This document shows positions 22,641 through 32,678 of a DNA stretch of 64,000 bases, piece after piece. The position numbers and the translations under genes were made by a program. The notes below the pieces were generated by a model. It was not told the DNA's origin and did not search any database. It was given only the letters and a program-made list of their open reading frames with translations. Within the stretch, counting starts at the first letter, position 1; every line of letters starts with the position of its first letter. Origin of the DNA: Micromussa lordhowensis. Taxonomy: Eukaryota; Cnidaria; Anthozoa; Scleractinia; Lobophylliidae. Location: NCBI GenBank assembly GCA_964020085.1, contig OZ026602.1, forward strand, positions 27,871,977 through 27,935,976, written 5' to 3'.

Positions 22641-22958
22641 CTTCTGACGTGTTCGCACAGATCTTGAGGTAGAGGGTTCTTGGGAGTTTTTATTCATCCA
22701 AATAGATGGAACGGACCAAGGACGAAGTGTCAGTTGAGAACCTTCGACGTGTAGGATCCTTTCAAAGCACTCTTCTGCGAAATGTTCAGAGCAAACCATG
22801 AATCGTCCTTGGGGATTGAAATTTGCTCGATGGGTTCTCACGAATCTTGCCCATTTGTCGCGCGCACTCTTGTTTTTAGGGCTAATGTGCACTGAAATTC
22901 CTCCTTCAAGTTTGGGAGTATTGTTGCATCCTTGGACGACACATCGGCGACCTGGCAT
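22641..22958 (-). CDS. THAP-domain zinc-finger protein, first exon
   Basis: The ATG is at 22958 and the exon ends at 22641 before a GTAAGC donor, phase 0, giving 106 residues. It shows a full THAP C2CH module at the extreme N-terminus: MPGRRCVVQGC (two Cys), DKWARFVRTHR, then FMVCSEHFAEECF (Cys and His) and an AVPTIF-like RPWSVPSIW. THAP domains are sequence-specific DNA-binding fingers found in animal regulators and P-element-type transposases. The next exon would lie leftward, antisense to the small gene at 21663-22529; I could not place it. Readthrough into the intron would stop at 22551. Confidence 0.85.
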
Positions 22959-23051
22959 TTTCTTCAGCCTTTCGAACGAATAACAATAACTACCAAGTTT
23001 TCAGTTTTCCACTATGAAAATTAGCCATGTGGGGTTTTCGAGTTGAGAATC

Positions 23052-23059
23052 TGACGTCA
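23052..23059 (-). promoter_or_regulatory. CRE/ATF site upstream of the THAP gene
   Basis: A palindromic TGACGTCA about 95 bp upstream of the THAP start codon, followed directly by TTTCCG, which resembles an ETS core. No TATA box is evident, so this looks like a TATA-less promoter. This is assignment by motif only. Confidence 0.45.
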
Positions 23060-23240
23060 TTTCCGCTAACTAGCTTCCAAGCCCCTTGCTGCGCGGTTGG
23101 AACAGACTTCATTACTGGCGGACAGCGAAACATCGAGAAATATGCTAAAAAAAAACAGACTTACCCTTCTCTGATCGAGTAAGCACTATACGAGGATTCG
23201 AAAAATGCAACTTTATTAAAGTTCGAAAATTTGATCTTAG

Positions 23241-23414
23241 TGGCACTTTAAAAGTGGCAACTTTAACGTGTCTTAAAAGTGGCCACTTTAACGTGTCTTA
23301 AAAGCGGCAATTTTAAAGTGTCTTAAAGTGGCAACTTTAATGTGTCTTAAAAGTGGCAACTTTAATGTGTCTTAAAAGCGGTCACTTTAAGGCGTCTTAA
23401 AGTAGCAACTTTAA
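23241..23414 (+). repeat. 24-25 bp minisatellite, about seven units
   Basis: Units follow AAAAGTGGCAACTTTAAYG then TGTCTT, with variants GCGGCAATT and GCGGTCAC. Each unit pairs partly with itself (AAAGTGGC... and ...CACTTT), so long transcripts could fold into short hairpins. Confidence 0.85.
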
Positions 23415-23423
23415 TGATCCCAA

Positions 23424-23505
23424 TAAGATCACAATTTCTTGACTTTATCCACTGAATGGTTTTCGATTTATTTATTTTATTGCGTGACAGTGAAAACGAT
23501 CTATT
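23424..23505 (+). repeat. Dispersed 82-bp repeat, copy 1
   Basis: It matches 57631-57712 closely (AATCACAATTTCTT, TTTTCGATTTATTT, ATTGCGTGACAGTGAAAA, GATCTAT). Non-coding, same strand. Confidence 0.75.
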
Positions 23506-23880
23506 GATGTAATCGGCCTCTCTAAAGTCCATTGTCTCTTTCCTGAATAAAAAACGATTATCGAAATTATAAAGATAAAAACACAAATTAACCTTTAAAT
23601 ATATGCTCTTTGTCGTAAAAGTGGATGATTATTACCTTCAGTCTTACCTCTCTACATGAAAATACGTGTAAGTAAGACGAAGGACATGGAATCTAGTTTT
23701 CGTGAAAACCTCTGTTCTTGGAACCTGAGCGAACCACGTACAGCAATTTAGTCTTTTTCTTCCTTTAACAGTCGGTAGAACTGAAACGCTGTCATAATAA
23801 CCTTTTTTATTAATGCAACACTGATATTAACCGTGTAGAGGTAATTATAAACTGACCCTATATGTCAGATGACCCTATTT
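23506..23880. other. No gene seen
   Basis: AT-rich, no supported ORF on either strand. It ends in a short direct duplication (TGACCCTATATGTCAGA then TGACCCTATTTGTCAGG, 23856-23886). Confidence 0.5.
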
Positions 23881-23888
23881 GTCAGGTG

Positions 23889-23913
23889 GCGTTACCAATG
23901 CCGTTGGTAACGC
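23889..23913. repeat. Perfect 10-bp inverted repeat
   Basis: GCGTTACCAA and TTGGTAACGC around a 5-base loop (TGCCG), immediately before the copied transposase fragment at 23917. Confidence 0.8.
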
Positions 23914-23916
23914 TGG

Positions 23917-24130
23917 GGATATGGAGAAAGCAGGATTAACGATGATGGTCAAATTCAACTCGTTCATCATCCTGAAAGTGTGTTCATGAGATCTGAGATG
24001 AATGTCAAACAGCCACCATGAAAAGTTTCCTTTATAAAGAAAAAACAAGGCGCTCAACTAAGGCCTGAATATCTCTATCCTGTAAAAGGTGATGTTAAAC
24101 GTGATTGTGTCCAAATGGACATTTATCAAT
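23917..24130 (+). pseudogene. Copied 3' fragment of the 25881-26792 ORF
   Basis: It is almost identical by eye to 26524-26770 of the transposase-like ORF downstream, including CGATGATGGTCAAATTCAAC and GGCGCTCAACTAAGGCC. It carries a premature TGA (CACCATGAAAAG where the parent has CACCAAGAAAAG) and a deletion of about 33 bases near its end. It is in the same orientation, about 2.6 kb upstream of its parent. Confidence 0.9.
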
Positions 24131-24292
24131 TTTAGTACCATCGTTGTCACAATCCTTAATAGGATACACGACTGACTTTGTACAGCTAAACACTAATGAA
24201 TCAGTCAGAGTAAATCAATTACCCTTCTTTAATGATATGTTGTGACATTATGAATTATACCATTGGCAAAAGAACACACATTCTGAACCCTT

Positions 24293-24699
24293 ATGGGACA
24301 AAAGAAGAAATGCCCACTTAACGGAAACTGCCTCCAATCATCAGTAATCTTCCAAGCAACCGTCAAACTTAACGACAATAACACTTCTGAAACATACAAC
24401 GGACTTACAGAAAACGACTTCAAGACAAGATACAGAAACCACGCTGCATCATTCCGCCACGCAAAACACAGGAACTCTACCGAACTCAGCAAACATATCT
24501 GGACCCAACATTAACCACTATTTCGCGGCGTATCATTTCATCTAGCTCATCCTACAACAGCTCAAGAAAAAGATGTACTCTCTGTCTTAAAGAGAAATTT
24601 TTAATCATCTGTCGACCCGATCTGTGGTCACTTAACAAACGTAACGAACTCGTCTCTTCTTGCCACCACAGAAACAAAGCGTTGCTACGGAACAACTAA
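24293..24699 (+). pseudogene. Penelope-like element C-terminus with GIY-YIG endonuclease, broken
   Basis: The frame from 24293 has the zinc-like CPLNGNC, then a GIY-YIG remnant (ETYNGLTENDFKTRYRNH, STELSKHIW). After a frameshift near 24510 it continues as KRCTLCLKEKFLIICRP, LNKRNELVSSC and ends at TAA 24697. This order is characteristic of PLE open reading frames, whose GIY-YIG domain nicks target DNA. The reverse transcriptase part is absent, so the copy is 5' truncated. The non-coding tail to about 24830 (CCTGAAGAGTGAGAGATCAC, then GGCTTGTCGGGATG) fits a PLE 3' region. Confidence 0.85.
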
Positions 24700-24830
24700 A
24701 CATTTAAATATCTCAAATGTTCCGGAACAACAATTACGTATATAAACGATGGTTATGAATATTCTTATCATTCAAATCCCCTGAAGAGTGAGAGATCACG
24801 AAACAGGCTTGTCGGGATGAAAGTGTAGTT

Positions 24831-25880
24831 TTTTCCTATTTTCAACGTATATATTACGCTCTACTTTAATGTATCAAGCACTATACTACGGAAAAATTGA
24901 AACACAGACTTCATATATATATACATTATATATATATCTGAGTGATTTTGCAAAAACAAAGCAAAAAATTAGGCCAATAGTGTTGCACGAACACAAAGAA
25001 GAAAACTACAATATATTTACAGTGTGACTACTTGAACCAGACCACTTGAAAAAGCAAAGAGTTAATATGTAAGAATAAAGGATAGCGCTTTTTATCCTCA
25101 AATAAACCAATAACATTGGACAACATGAACAGTTCTTAACAAATTTGAAAATCCAACAAAGTGCGAAGTATTGCTAACCCATCAGGAACTTTGCAATTTA
25201 CTGATTAGTTAGTTTCCATCCGTAAATGTTGTACATTTCTTAACGGTTTCGGTTCAATTGTCTCAAAGTGAGTTTTCAAGCTAAATTTTTTCAGCGAAAA
25301 TAGTAATAACTGTTATTATAATTGGCCGTCAAAGGCTGAATATCTAAGAGCGCCAAAAACGGAGAGGAGTCGATAGTGTTTATTTCTTCACGTCAAACAG
25401 ACTATTACTTTCCGTCAAGAGAAGCTACCATTTCATTGTTCTCATTTTTCTTGCTTGGCCGTTACGCACTCTCTAATCACAACGTGGCTTCATTTTAGCA
25501 ACCTTCTGTAATGAAAAGACAACAGTTTATTTCTTTTTGCAGGTAGAAGCTTGTTTTTACGGTTACGTATTCTTAAACGGAAATCAAACTTTTTTCTCGA
25601 AACAATAGGGCTTAGTTGTATTTCTGAACAGATCTAAAGTCTTATTTCCACTCCTGGGTGCAAGGAATGTCCGAAACCAATCTGTTCTGACGCGCACAAT
25701 TAATTAATCCTTAATTATTTCTCAAATTGTCTTATATCTGCTACAAAGAAGTTTACATTCTTAACGTTACTTTTTAAGTCATGTTAAACCAAAGAATACA
25801 GAAACACAGCCTCGAAATAGAAGATTTGAACAGAAATTATACAATGCTCTGTGTAGTATTATATTAATAGGTATGGTCAT
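24831..25880. other. No gene seen
   Basis: AT-rich; a short (TA)n run lies at about 24915-24940. No supported ORF or exon. Confidence 0.5.
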
Positions 25881-26792
25881 ATGGAAGCACAAGCAGAGAT
25901 ATTCCCAAAGATGTTGACCTTACAGATGAATTTTGACAAATCACTCAAAACACCTAAAGTCAGTGTGCAAGATTCATATTACAAACTGAAACTTAAAACA
26001 CATCAGATGGGTATTTACTGTGCAGACAACGAAAGTATTCATTGTTTCCTCTACGATGAAACCGTCGGTACCACTGGACCAAATGAGATAATATCGCTCT
26101 TGGATTACTTACTAAATGTTCTCGAAGATGAACTGGGAAAGCATGACCACATTATTATATGGTGTGACAATGCACCTAGACAGTTCAAAGAATGCTACTT
26201 GTTTTTCTACCTTGATCACTTAATTAGAAATAAGCAATTCTTAAGAGCTGATTTAAAATTCTTGCCTGAGGGTCATACCTACTCTGTTTGTGATAGACGA
26301 TTTGGACCTATGCAAAGGCTCTTCCAAAACGAAGAAGTTGCTGATGTCCCAAGGACATGGGCAAACATTTTTCAAGAGAGCAACCTGTCAAATCTCTTGG
26401 TTCACTGGGTCACACTAGATATGATTAAAGACTATAAATCATTTCTCCAGATACAGTATGTCAGCCGAAATGAAGACTTAGACAAGGAAAAATTTGAAGG
26501 TAAAGACACCACTTGGCTCAATTTTGGATATGGAAAAAGCGGAATTAACGATGATGGTCAAATTCAACTCGTTCATCATCCTGAAAGTGTGTTCATGGGA
26601 TCTGAGATGAATGTCAAACAGCCACCAAGAAAAGTTTCCTTTATAAAGAGAAAACAAGGCGCTCAACTAAGGCCTGAATATCTCTATCCTGTAAAAGGTG
26701 ATGTTAAACACGGATGTGTCCAAATGGCACAGAAGTACCTATCTAAAAGTGCAGTTCATTTTTATCAATCTCTGCCATCGATCGAAGAGTGA
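25881..26792 (+). CDS. Transposase-like protein, C-terminal half (CDN..QFKEC family)
   Basis: An open frame of 303 codons from an ATG to TGA. It shows an RNase-H-like pattern: PKVSVQDSYYKLKL, an acidic turn in CFLYDETVGTTGPNEI, the central IIIWCDNAPRQFKEC, then FLPEGHTYSVCDRRFGPMQR. I take it as a member of the large eukaryotic family of domesticated or mobile transposases resembling DUF7869; that label is from memory of the pattern. Acidic residues in YDE, CDN and CDR are plausible metal ligands. The N-terminal half that normally precedes it (as at 30233-31315) is not found upstream, so the ORF is probably a fragment or a separate exon. A relative lies at 35591-36518 (-). Confidence 0.7.
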   Translation: MEAQAEIFPKMLTLQMNFDKSLKTPKVSVQDSYYKLKLKTHQMGIYCADNESIHCFLYDETVGTTGPNEIISLLDYLLNVLEDELGKHDHIIIWCDNAPRQFKECYLFFYLDHLIRNKQFLRADLKFLPEGHTYSVCDRRFGPMQRLFQNEEVADVPRTWANIFQESNLSNLLVHWVTLDMIKDYKSFLQIQYVSRNEDLDKEKFEGKDTTWLNFGYGKSGINDDGQIQLVHHPESVFMGSEMNVKQPPRKVSFIKRKQGAQLRPEYLYPVKGDVKHGCVQMAQKYLSKSAVHFYQSLPSIEE

Positions 26793-26891
26793 CAATTATA
26801 GCTACATGTAAAGTGGGAAAAACATTGACATGGAGAACTTCAAGTGCTTGACCCCGAATTCATCATATTAACTTCTAGCGACATCGTAGAC

Positions 26892-26971
26892 ATCGATGCG
26901 CAGTTAATCGACTTGTGGGAACTACATTGAATCTCGTTTTTTTAGCAGCATAAATGTGACCCGATTTGTGA
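26892..26971 (-). repeat. Copied 3' end of the 49142-49837 ORF
   Basis: CGATGCGCAGTTAATCGACT, ACTACATTGAATCT and TTTTTTTAGCAGCATAAATG are shared with 49133-49195. The copy here has about nine extra bases (TGTGGGAAC). Confidence 0.8.
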
Positions 26972-27029
26972 AAAGGGGGCTTAAGGTGAAAAAAAACGAA
27001 AACGCGTCTTTTAGCGTTTTCAACGAAAA

Positions 27030-27095
27030 CGAGTTTAAACACCGTTTAAACGCTTTTCAATAACGTTTAAACGCCGTTTGAATAACGTTTAAACG
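27030..27095. repeat. Cluster of four GTTTAAAC palindromes
   Basis: GTTTAAAC occurs four times in about 65 bp, each next to CG or CC and separated by runs such as GCTTTTCAATAAC and GCCGTTTGAATAAC. It looks like a degenerate minisatellite built on a self-complementary core. Confidence 0.75.
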
Positions 27096-28429
27096 CTGTT
27101 TTAAAAAAAAATTCAAACATGACGAAAACGCGTTTAATGCAACCTTTATGCAATGGCTGTTCAAATTAAACACTGCTATCTGTGTAAATTATGTAAGCCT
27201 AACATCAATCGCTATAATTATTTCATTTTGATACTGTTGCCACTACTAGAATAGTAATCGTACCTACACTGACCTACACTATGTACGAAGTCAGTTAAAC
27301 ACGTAACTTTGTTGCGTCGCATTGCGAGATGTAATATGAAATTCTATTTAAAAAAAAAGAAACAGGTCCAAGGAGAGAAGAACTTTCTACATTGTCGGCG
27401 CTTGTCGCGGCTATAATTTGTTTACAATTGGGAAAGAGATGAAATAAACCTCGCCAGAAAGAGGTGGAGAAATTTAAAATATTGTAAGTTTTAGTTTTGG
27501 CCAGTTTTCTAATAGATGTGGGAAAAGAAGGAACAGAGAAATTTTTATTTTCAACATCACTAATTTCATTATCTTTTTTGCACACTGTATTAAGTCCATG
27601 ATCTGGAATTTACGTCCAAGTTTTATTAGCAAACAAAAAGCACCAAAGAAAAATTTATAGGTAAGTATTTTTTTTTTGAGTTACCTTTTACCTAAAGAAA
27701 TTAAACTTAAACTTAGCTTTTAATTGCCCAATTACTTATATGGTCATTCAGTACAAAAACAAACATTATTAGAAGGGTCGTTTAAATTAAGAGGATATAC
27801 ATATATCTATTTCTTCTGGTCATAAACTTGTAGAAAATAGAGGCTAAAATAAGCTTGGTCAATATTTTGCTAACTAGTATAGGAAACTCACGGGAACGAA
27901 CACACATATGATTCTGTTCATTCTTATTAGCTATAGCCAACGAAGGTTTGAAACCCACTTATTAGCGAGCTTTAGATTAAACTACAAGTACAAGATTGAA
28001 AACGAGCACGACTTTCGAATTTCAACCAGTGACATTTTCAGAGCCCTCGTTCTTCATGTTGGTTTTAGGTAGAGAGAGTAGATCAAGCGATGAAATGGGT
28101 ATGTGTTGTGATAATGTGAAGCCTGAAAATTAGAATTGAAAAGTCGTACTCATACTCAATCTCGTACTTGTAGTCCAATCTAAAGCTCCCTAATATTATC
28201 AGCTGTAGTGACAACTTATTTTACCCTTTAAATAATAATTTAATGTCACCCTAAGAGCATCATGCCGAGGAAAGCTACGAAGGCCGTTTTTCAGAACTTC
28301 GTTAGCTTGATAGGGAATATACACTGTACATGAAACTATATTCGAAAATAAAGGTTCAACTGTACCCTTAGGAATAAAATATTTACGGAAAAATGTCCGT
28401 GAGCTGCGTGCCACTAGGACTGAGACTTG

Positions 28430-28516
28430 CATGAAAGTGGTCAGTCAGAAAAACCATGAAAAAAGTGCCATATTTCGGGTTACCCTTCATGATTATTCCT
28501 ACTGACCACTTTCATG
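28430..28516. repeat. 87-bp imperfect hairpin, MITE-like
   Basis: The ends CATGAAAGTGGTCAGT and ACTGACCACTTTCATG are exact inverses, and the match continues with interruptions for about 30 bases (AACCATGAA against TTCATGATT). No clear target duplication is seen. Confidence 0.75.
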
Positions 28517-28590
28517 TAATCCTGAGGAATTATAGTTGTAGGTTTCAACAATAACAACTCTTATTCAACATCCAGAACGTTCAAACTCAC

Positions 28591-28776
28591 CATTTGAGGT
28601 TTGCCATTCTCAGCAACAGCTACAATCTGAGGATGAGCATCCTCTGTTTTCTGAACAAAGAACCTGGTCAAAGAACTATTCCATAGAAGACAGCTCTGAC
28701 TCATTTGACAGGCTTCGGCAGTATTTGAGATTCGCGGTTTTTCCACTTCGGTTCGCCTTCCATTTAGCACATTTAT
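28591..28776 (-). CDS. Candidate isolated internal exon, 62 codons
   Basis: On the minus strand a 186-base open segment lies between TATAATTTTCAG and a strong CAAATG/GTGAGT donor. Translation includes RRTEVEKPRISNTAEACQ and then RFFVQKTEDAHPQIVAVAEN. It is phase 0 at both ends and has no stop. I do not recognise the protein, and no partner exon was found nearby. It could be part of a degraded gene or a chance open segment. Confidence 0.35.
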
Positions 28777-30232
28777 CTGAAAATTATATTCCAGCATGTG
28801 AGCTCATATCAGTCAGTAGTAGAGAAAATTTCGCCAGGCTTTCACTTCTTTGCCAAATCAAAAGCCGCGAATGACTCTCAGATAAGCTTTATTTTTTACT
28901 CCTTGCAAGCAAACTTACTGTTCAGGTGAAGTATTTCAGCAGAGCTTAAAAGCGAGAGCTTATATAATCCACGACTAGTCATTCTATTCCATGTAGCTTT
29001 ATAGAATAGAATTATGGTCGTCGTTCAGGTGGTTACCTTTGTGAAACCATCGAAAAATATTATTCCATAGTGCGATTTGATTTGACCGCCATAAGCTCAT
29101 GGTCAGATGTCATCATAGTCAACAATCTCCACTGACGTGCACGCGGTCTTTCCCGCGAAAAGTCACAGGCCAGCCATACTCAAAAACGATGATTCGCTTT
29201 GGATTCCGGTGTATAAAGAGCTATATATAAAAGTTTTGTATTTATCTTAGACTGTTCACAGCTTTCTATTTTCACGTATTTTTATTCGAGGAGAAAAATG
29301 GACGTCAGCGACTTGACTGCGTAAATAGAAAATGTTTACAGCCGGATCAATAGTGATCTAATCGGCTTCACATATAAAATGAAGAATATAAAATTAGACA
29401 CCGACACAACGTAGAACTTTTTTTTTAAAGCTGTACTATATATTTCTTCTTCTGGTTTGGCCAGTGGAAATATAGTAAATAGAAAGGATGTGAACAGTCT
29501 ATATTTATCTGATTTGCTAAGCGAACAATCTATATTTATCTGATTTGCTTTTAGAGCGGTCGTCCTCTTAAGATAGCTTAAGATACTCTTCATTTTGTGC
29601 AAAGAATTGAAAACACAATTTGCTGTAATTGATTTGTGGGCAGCGTATTGCAAAATATTGGATCTCGCTAAGATGGACTGCTCACATTTATTTTTGCTTC
29701 TTCATTGAGGACCAATTTACGTTATGCTTATTAAATTCCCGTGTGAGGGAAGTATTTAATAATTAATGTGGTGTACCACTTTGTAGTATATTTCAAATTT
29801 ATCTCCCGCAAAGCGAAAGCGAATGAACTGTTGTGATTACGCGAAACAAAATAGTCAAAATATTCACAGCAGGCTGCTGGTTCACCTCAGAGGCTTCAAG
29901 CCTTGTACAATGTTTAACTAATATACATTTTCCTTCGAGTTCATTGGAAATTTATATTTCAAAACATGGATTTGTTGCTATTGAAGAAAGTAACTATTTT
30001 CCAGAATATTTGTGTTGAAAAAAAGGAACGTGTTTGCGTGAGTTAAATTTGTGGGCGTGTTCTCTGACGGCTGATTCCAGACTGGTCTATTTCGAAATTT
30101 TTGACAGACTGCCAACGTGTAGAGGTAAACAAACTGGATTGTGCTCATACGTTCGTCCCGTCACGTCAGGCCATAGAATAAAAACGCCGGCTTTTTACGT
30201 TTCGGAAAGCTTGCCAAAACTGCATTCACAAT
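28777..30232. other. No gene seen
   Basis: AT-rich; the weak ORFs on both strands (29336-29653 minus, 29833-30018 plus) have no features. It presumably includes the promoter of the transposase-like ORF at 30233. Confidence 0.45.
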
Positions 30233-31315
30233 ATGACGACTTCCAACAATTCTTCGATTCGAACAGGCGCTCTCCATGGGGATGGAAAAGACCTAAACAA
30301 ACTTGTATACAAATTCGATTCCACAAGGCCATGGCAGTATTTTGTCCATGGTGATCCAATCGCGAGTTCAGTCGAAAAAGGAAGGAGGAAACCGGTTAAC
30401 AGCCACAAGTTCCAGAAGACTTATGTGGCAAAGGATAGGCGAACGACATTGAGACGAAAAAATGCTGCTTTCAGAGATTTAAATCAGCTGCTTTTGACCT
30501 GTTGTCACAGTGGTTGCCTTTTGAGGAGAGGTGCATTCCAAACAAGAATTATCATACGAGCTCAAAGAAACACGGTTTATCAAAAGTCATACAATGAACA
30601 GAATTACCTCTTTTCCAAGCTCATGGAAATAAGAGTAACCGTAGGAGGAAAACGGAGGGTAACTTATACAATACCACCACTGGGAAAGGTATGTCGGACT
30701 GCATTTAGAAAATGCTATGGAATGTCATCAAACAAGATACAAGTGTTGCTGAAAAAAATTCATTCGGATAATCCTTCTGTAGAACCCGACCAGAGGGGCC
30801 AGAGAGCGACGCCCAGAAAATGTTTGCCGCTTGTGAAAAACATGGTGATAAACTTTATTTGCTCATATGACGCTAGCGAATCACACTATCGGAAGTCACG
30901 GACCAATGCTAAGAAGTATTTTGATTCAAAAGTGTCCATGCGTCAAATGTGGTCTGAGTTCCTTAAGGAAAACCCAGATTTAAAGACAACCAGTTTAAGA
31001 CGAAACAATAAGGGTCCGGTTTAAACTTTTTCGTCATTTAGGAACATATTTAACAGCGACTTAAAGGAAGTGCTTAGTTTTAGAAAAGCCAGACAAGATA
31101 CATGTCAAACGTGCGACAATAATTTCAGTAAATTAAAGGAACAGATGAAGAAACCTGGACGGCATAGGTCCGAAGATGAAATTTGTCGGCTGAGAAATCA
31201 ACGCCAGTCTCACTTAAGAGAAAGCGAGGCTAGATTCGCTTCTTTAAAATACGATGTAACTATTCTCGCTACAAAAGCTCAACAGGGTAACCTGTCAGTC
31301 CAACAGACCATTTAA
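30233..31315 (+). pseudogene. Transposase-like protein, N-terminal half, with one in-frame TAA
   Basis: From the ATG at 30233 the frame encodes a basic N-terminus, a Cys-containing segment (LLLTCCHSGCLLRRG), YNEQNYLFSKLMEIRVTV, a GKVCRTAFRKCYGMSSNKIQ block, SESHYRKSRTNAKKYF and, after a TAA at 31022-31024, IFNSDLKEVLSF, then RQDTCQTCDNNFSKLKEQ to the stop at 31313. Frame and motif order continue across the TAA, so it is a single nonsense change, not an intron end (the gap is only about 30 bases). This is the usual front half of the family whose back half is seen at 25881-26792 and 35591-36518. The back half is missing here. Confidence 0.75.
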
Positions 31316-32560
31316 TAAATATTATGTTGAAATGGGCTTCTTGTTCCTGCTTTTGATTTATTGTAGCCAGATCACGAGAGGCTGATGCATTCAACTTCCT
31401 ACCCTGACCTTAAAAATGTGTTAAATATAGATACAATCTTTCTGACGGTTTAATTTCAGAGCCAATTGAAGAGAATTCTCATTCCCGGGGCCTCATTCGA
31501 CTAACACTCTTGTCGGTACCTTTGCCGCGAGGTTGAAGATATCGCAACGATATTGTACAACCTGGAATACTAATAATGCAGACAAATTTTCTCTGCGCCT
31601 GTGTTTTGCTGTCATAAAAGTACCTTCGCTGTTATGCACTTACTAGGCTAAGTGTGTGGACACGTTTATTAGCTGACAAAGAAGCCTGCATGAGAAGATT
31701 TAATTTAGCTATCCTGCCGTCAACGACTGATAAGAGGCGATTTAACTTGTCACAAAACATACTTCCAGTCTTCAGGAATCAAAGTCTAGAGCTTTAACTA
31801 TAAAATTTGAATAAGAAAATGCTCTCCTCTTTATGTTTATAGAGACTTTCCATATGCAAGCTCACAGCATTTTAGAAACAGCTGCAATTCCCATGTCACG
31901 TGTACGTAATTTGTTTATTTTATCGGTAGTTGGATATTTTCAAGATTTCAAAGTAAACAAAATGACTTAAAAACGTCTGTGATTCCATCGAAGAAGGGCA
32001 ATAAAGTCAAGAATTTCGAAATCAGAAATGATCCAATCGAGTTGCTTTTAGAAGGTGGCAATAGCAGAGAGCGTTCTCACGGGATTTCCTAGGTATGTCT
32101 CCTGACCCTTCACCTTTGAATTATTTTTGCATGAGTTCAAATGTTACTTTATATATGGTAAAAACCGAACAGGAAAATGTATATATAAAAAAAAAACTTG
32201 CAAGTAAATTTTTCCAGTGTTTTGTAGGTCCGTTTAGTTACTATTATCCTGAATAAACGCCTCGGACAATCAATAAGTACAATCTTATTACTTCGTGCAC
32301 TTTCGCCTAGATTGCGTGCTTCATCCCAAACAAAAGCCCTTCGACCATCCAAAGCATTAAATCGTTTTCCTCGAGTAGCTTTCCAGCAGTTTTATCTGTT
32401 ATTACTTTTGTAAATAATAATTATTGTTTTCTGGGCTAAAAAACACTCTTCGATAGATCAACGGAATGTATGCAACTTTACTGCTAGTACCACTAGAGAA
32501 AATTCATCGCTGTGGTTCAGTGGCTGATTTTTCAGTCTTCACTAGTGAAATTTCTGATTT
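31316..32560. other. No gene seen
   Basis: Intergenic between the transposase-like front half and the SET gene. No supported ORF or repeat array; it ends in the SET-gene promoter. Confidence 0.5.
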
Positions 32561-32618
32561 CCGTTACTGATTGGCTGATCAGCTAACATTGCGATTTTTA
32601 TGGGTAAATCTCCGTACC

Positions 32619-32625
32619 TATAAAT
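32619..32625 (+). promoter_or_regulatory. TATA box of the SET gene
   Basis: TATAAAT 54-60 bp upstream of the ATG at 32679, with an inverted CCAAT box (GATTGGCTGA) about 50 bp further upstream and an initiator-like TCAGCTC near 32641. Confidence 0.6.
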
Positions 32626-32678
32626 TAAATGCTTTAATCGTCAGCTCACACACACCCGGCTATAGGAGCGCTGCAAAG

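Larger units (their letters stand above)
26793..28429. other. Gene-free stretch with repeat fragments
   Basis: Contains a fragment at about 26890-26970 matching the 3' end of the ORF at 49142-49837 and the GTTTAAAC cluster at 27030-27095. No supported gene. The short minus ORF at 27295-27585 has no recognisable features. Confidence 0.5.

Noticed and set aside
23241..23414. CRISPR-like array
   Set aside because: Units of 24-25 bp are directly adjacent with no unique spacers, and the genome is eukaryotic. It is a minisatellite.
31014..31041. Short intron removing the TAA at 31022
   Set aside because: It would be only 28 bp, below any known spliceosomal intron size, and the frame continues without it.
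32149..32352. 67-codon minus ORF upstream of the SET gene
   Set aside because: No motif or splice support; AT-rich chance frame.
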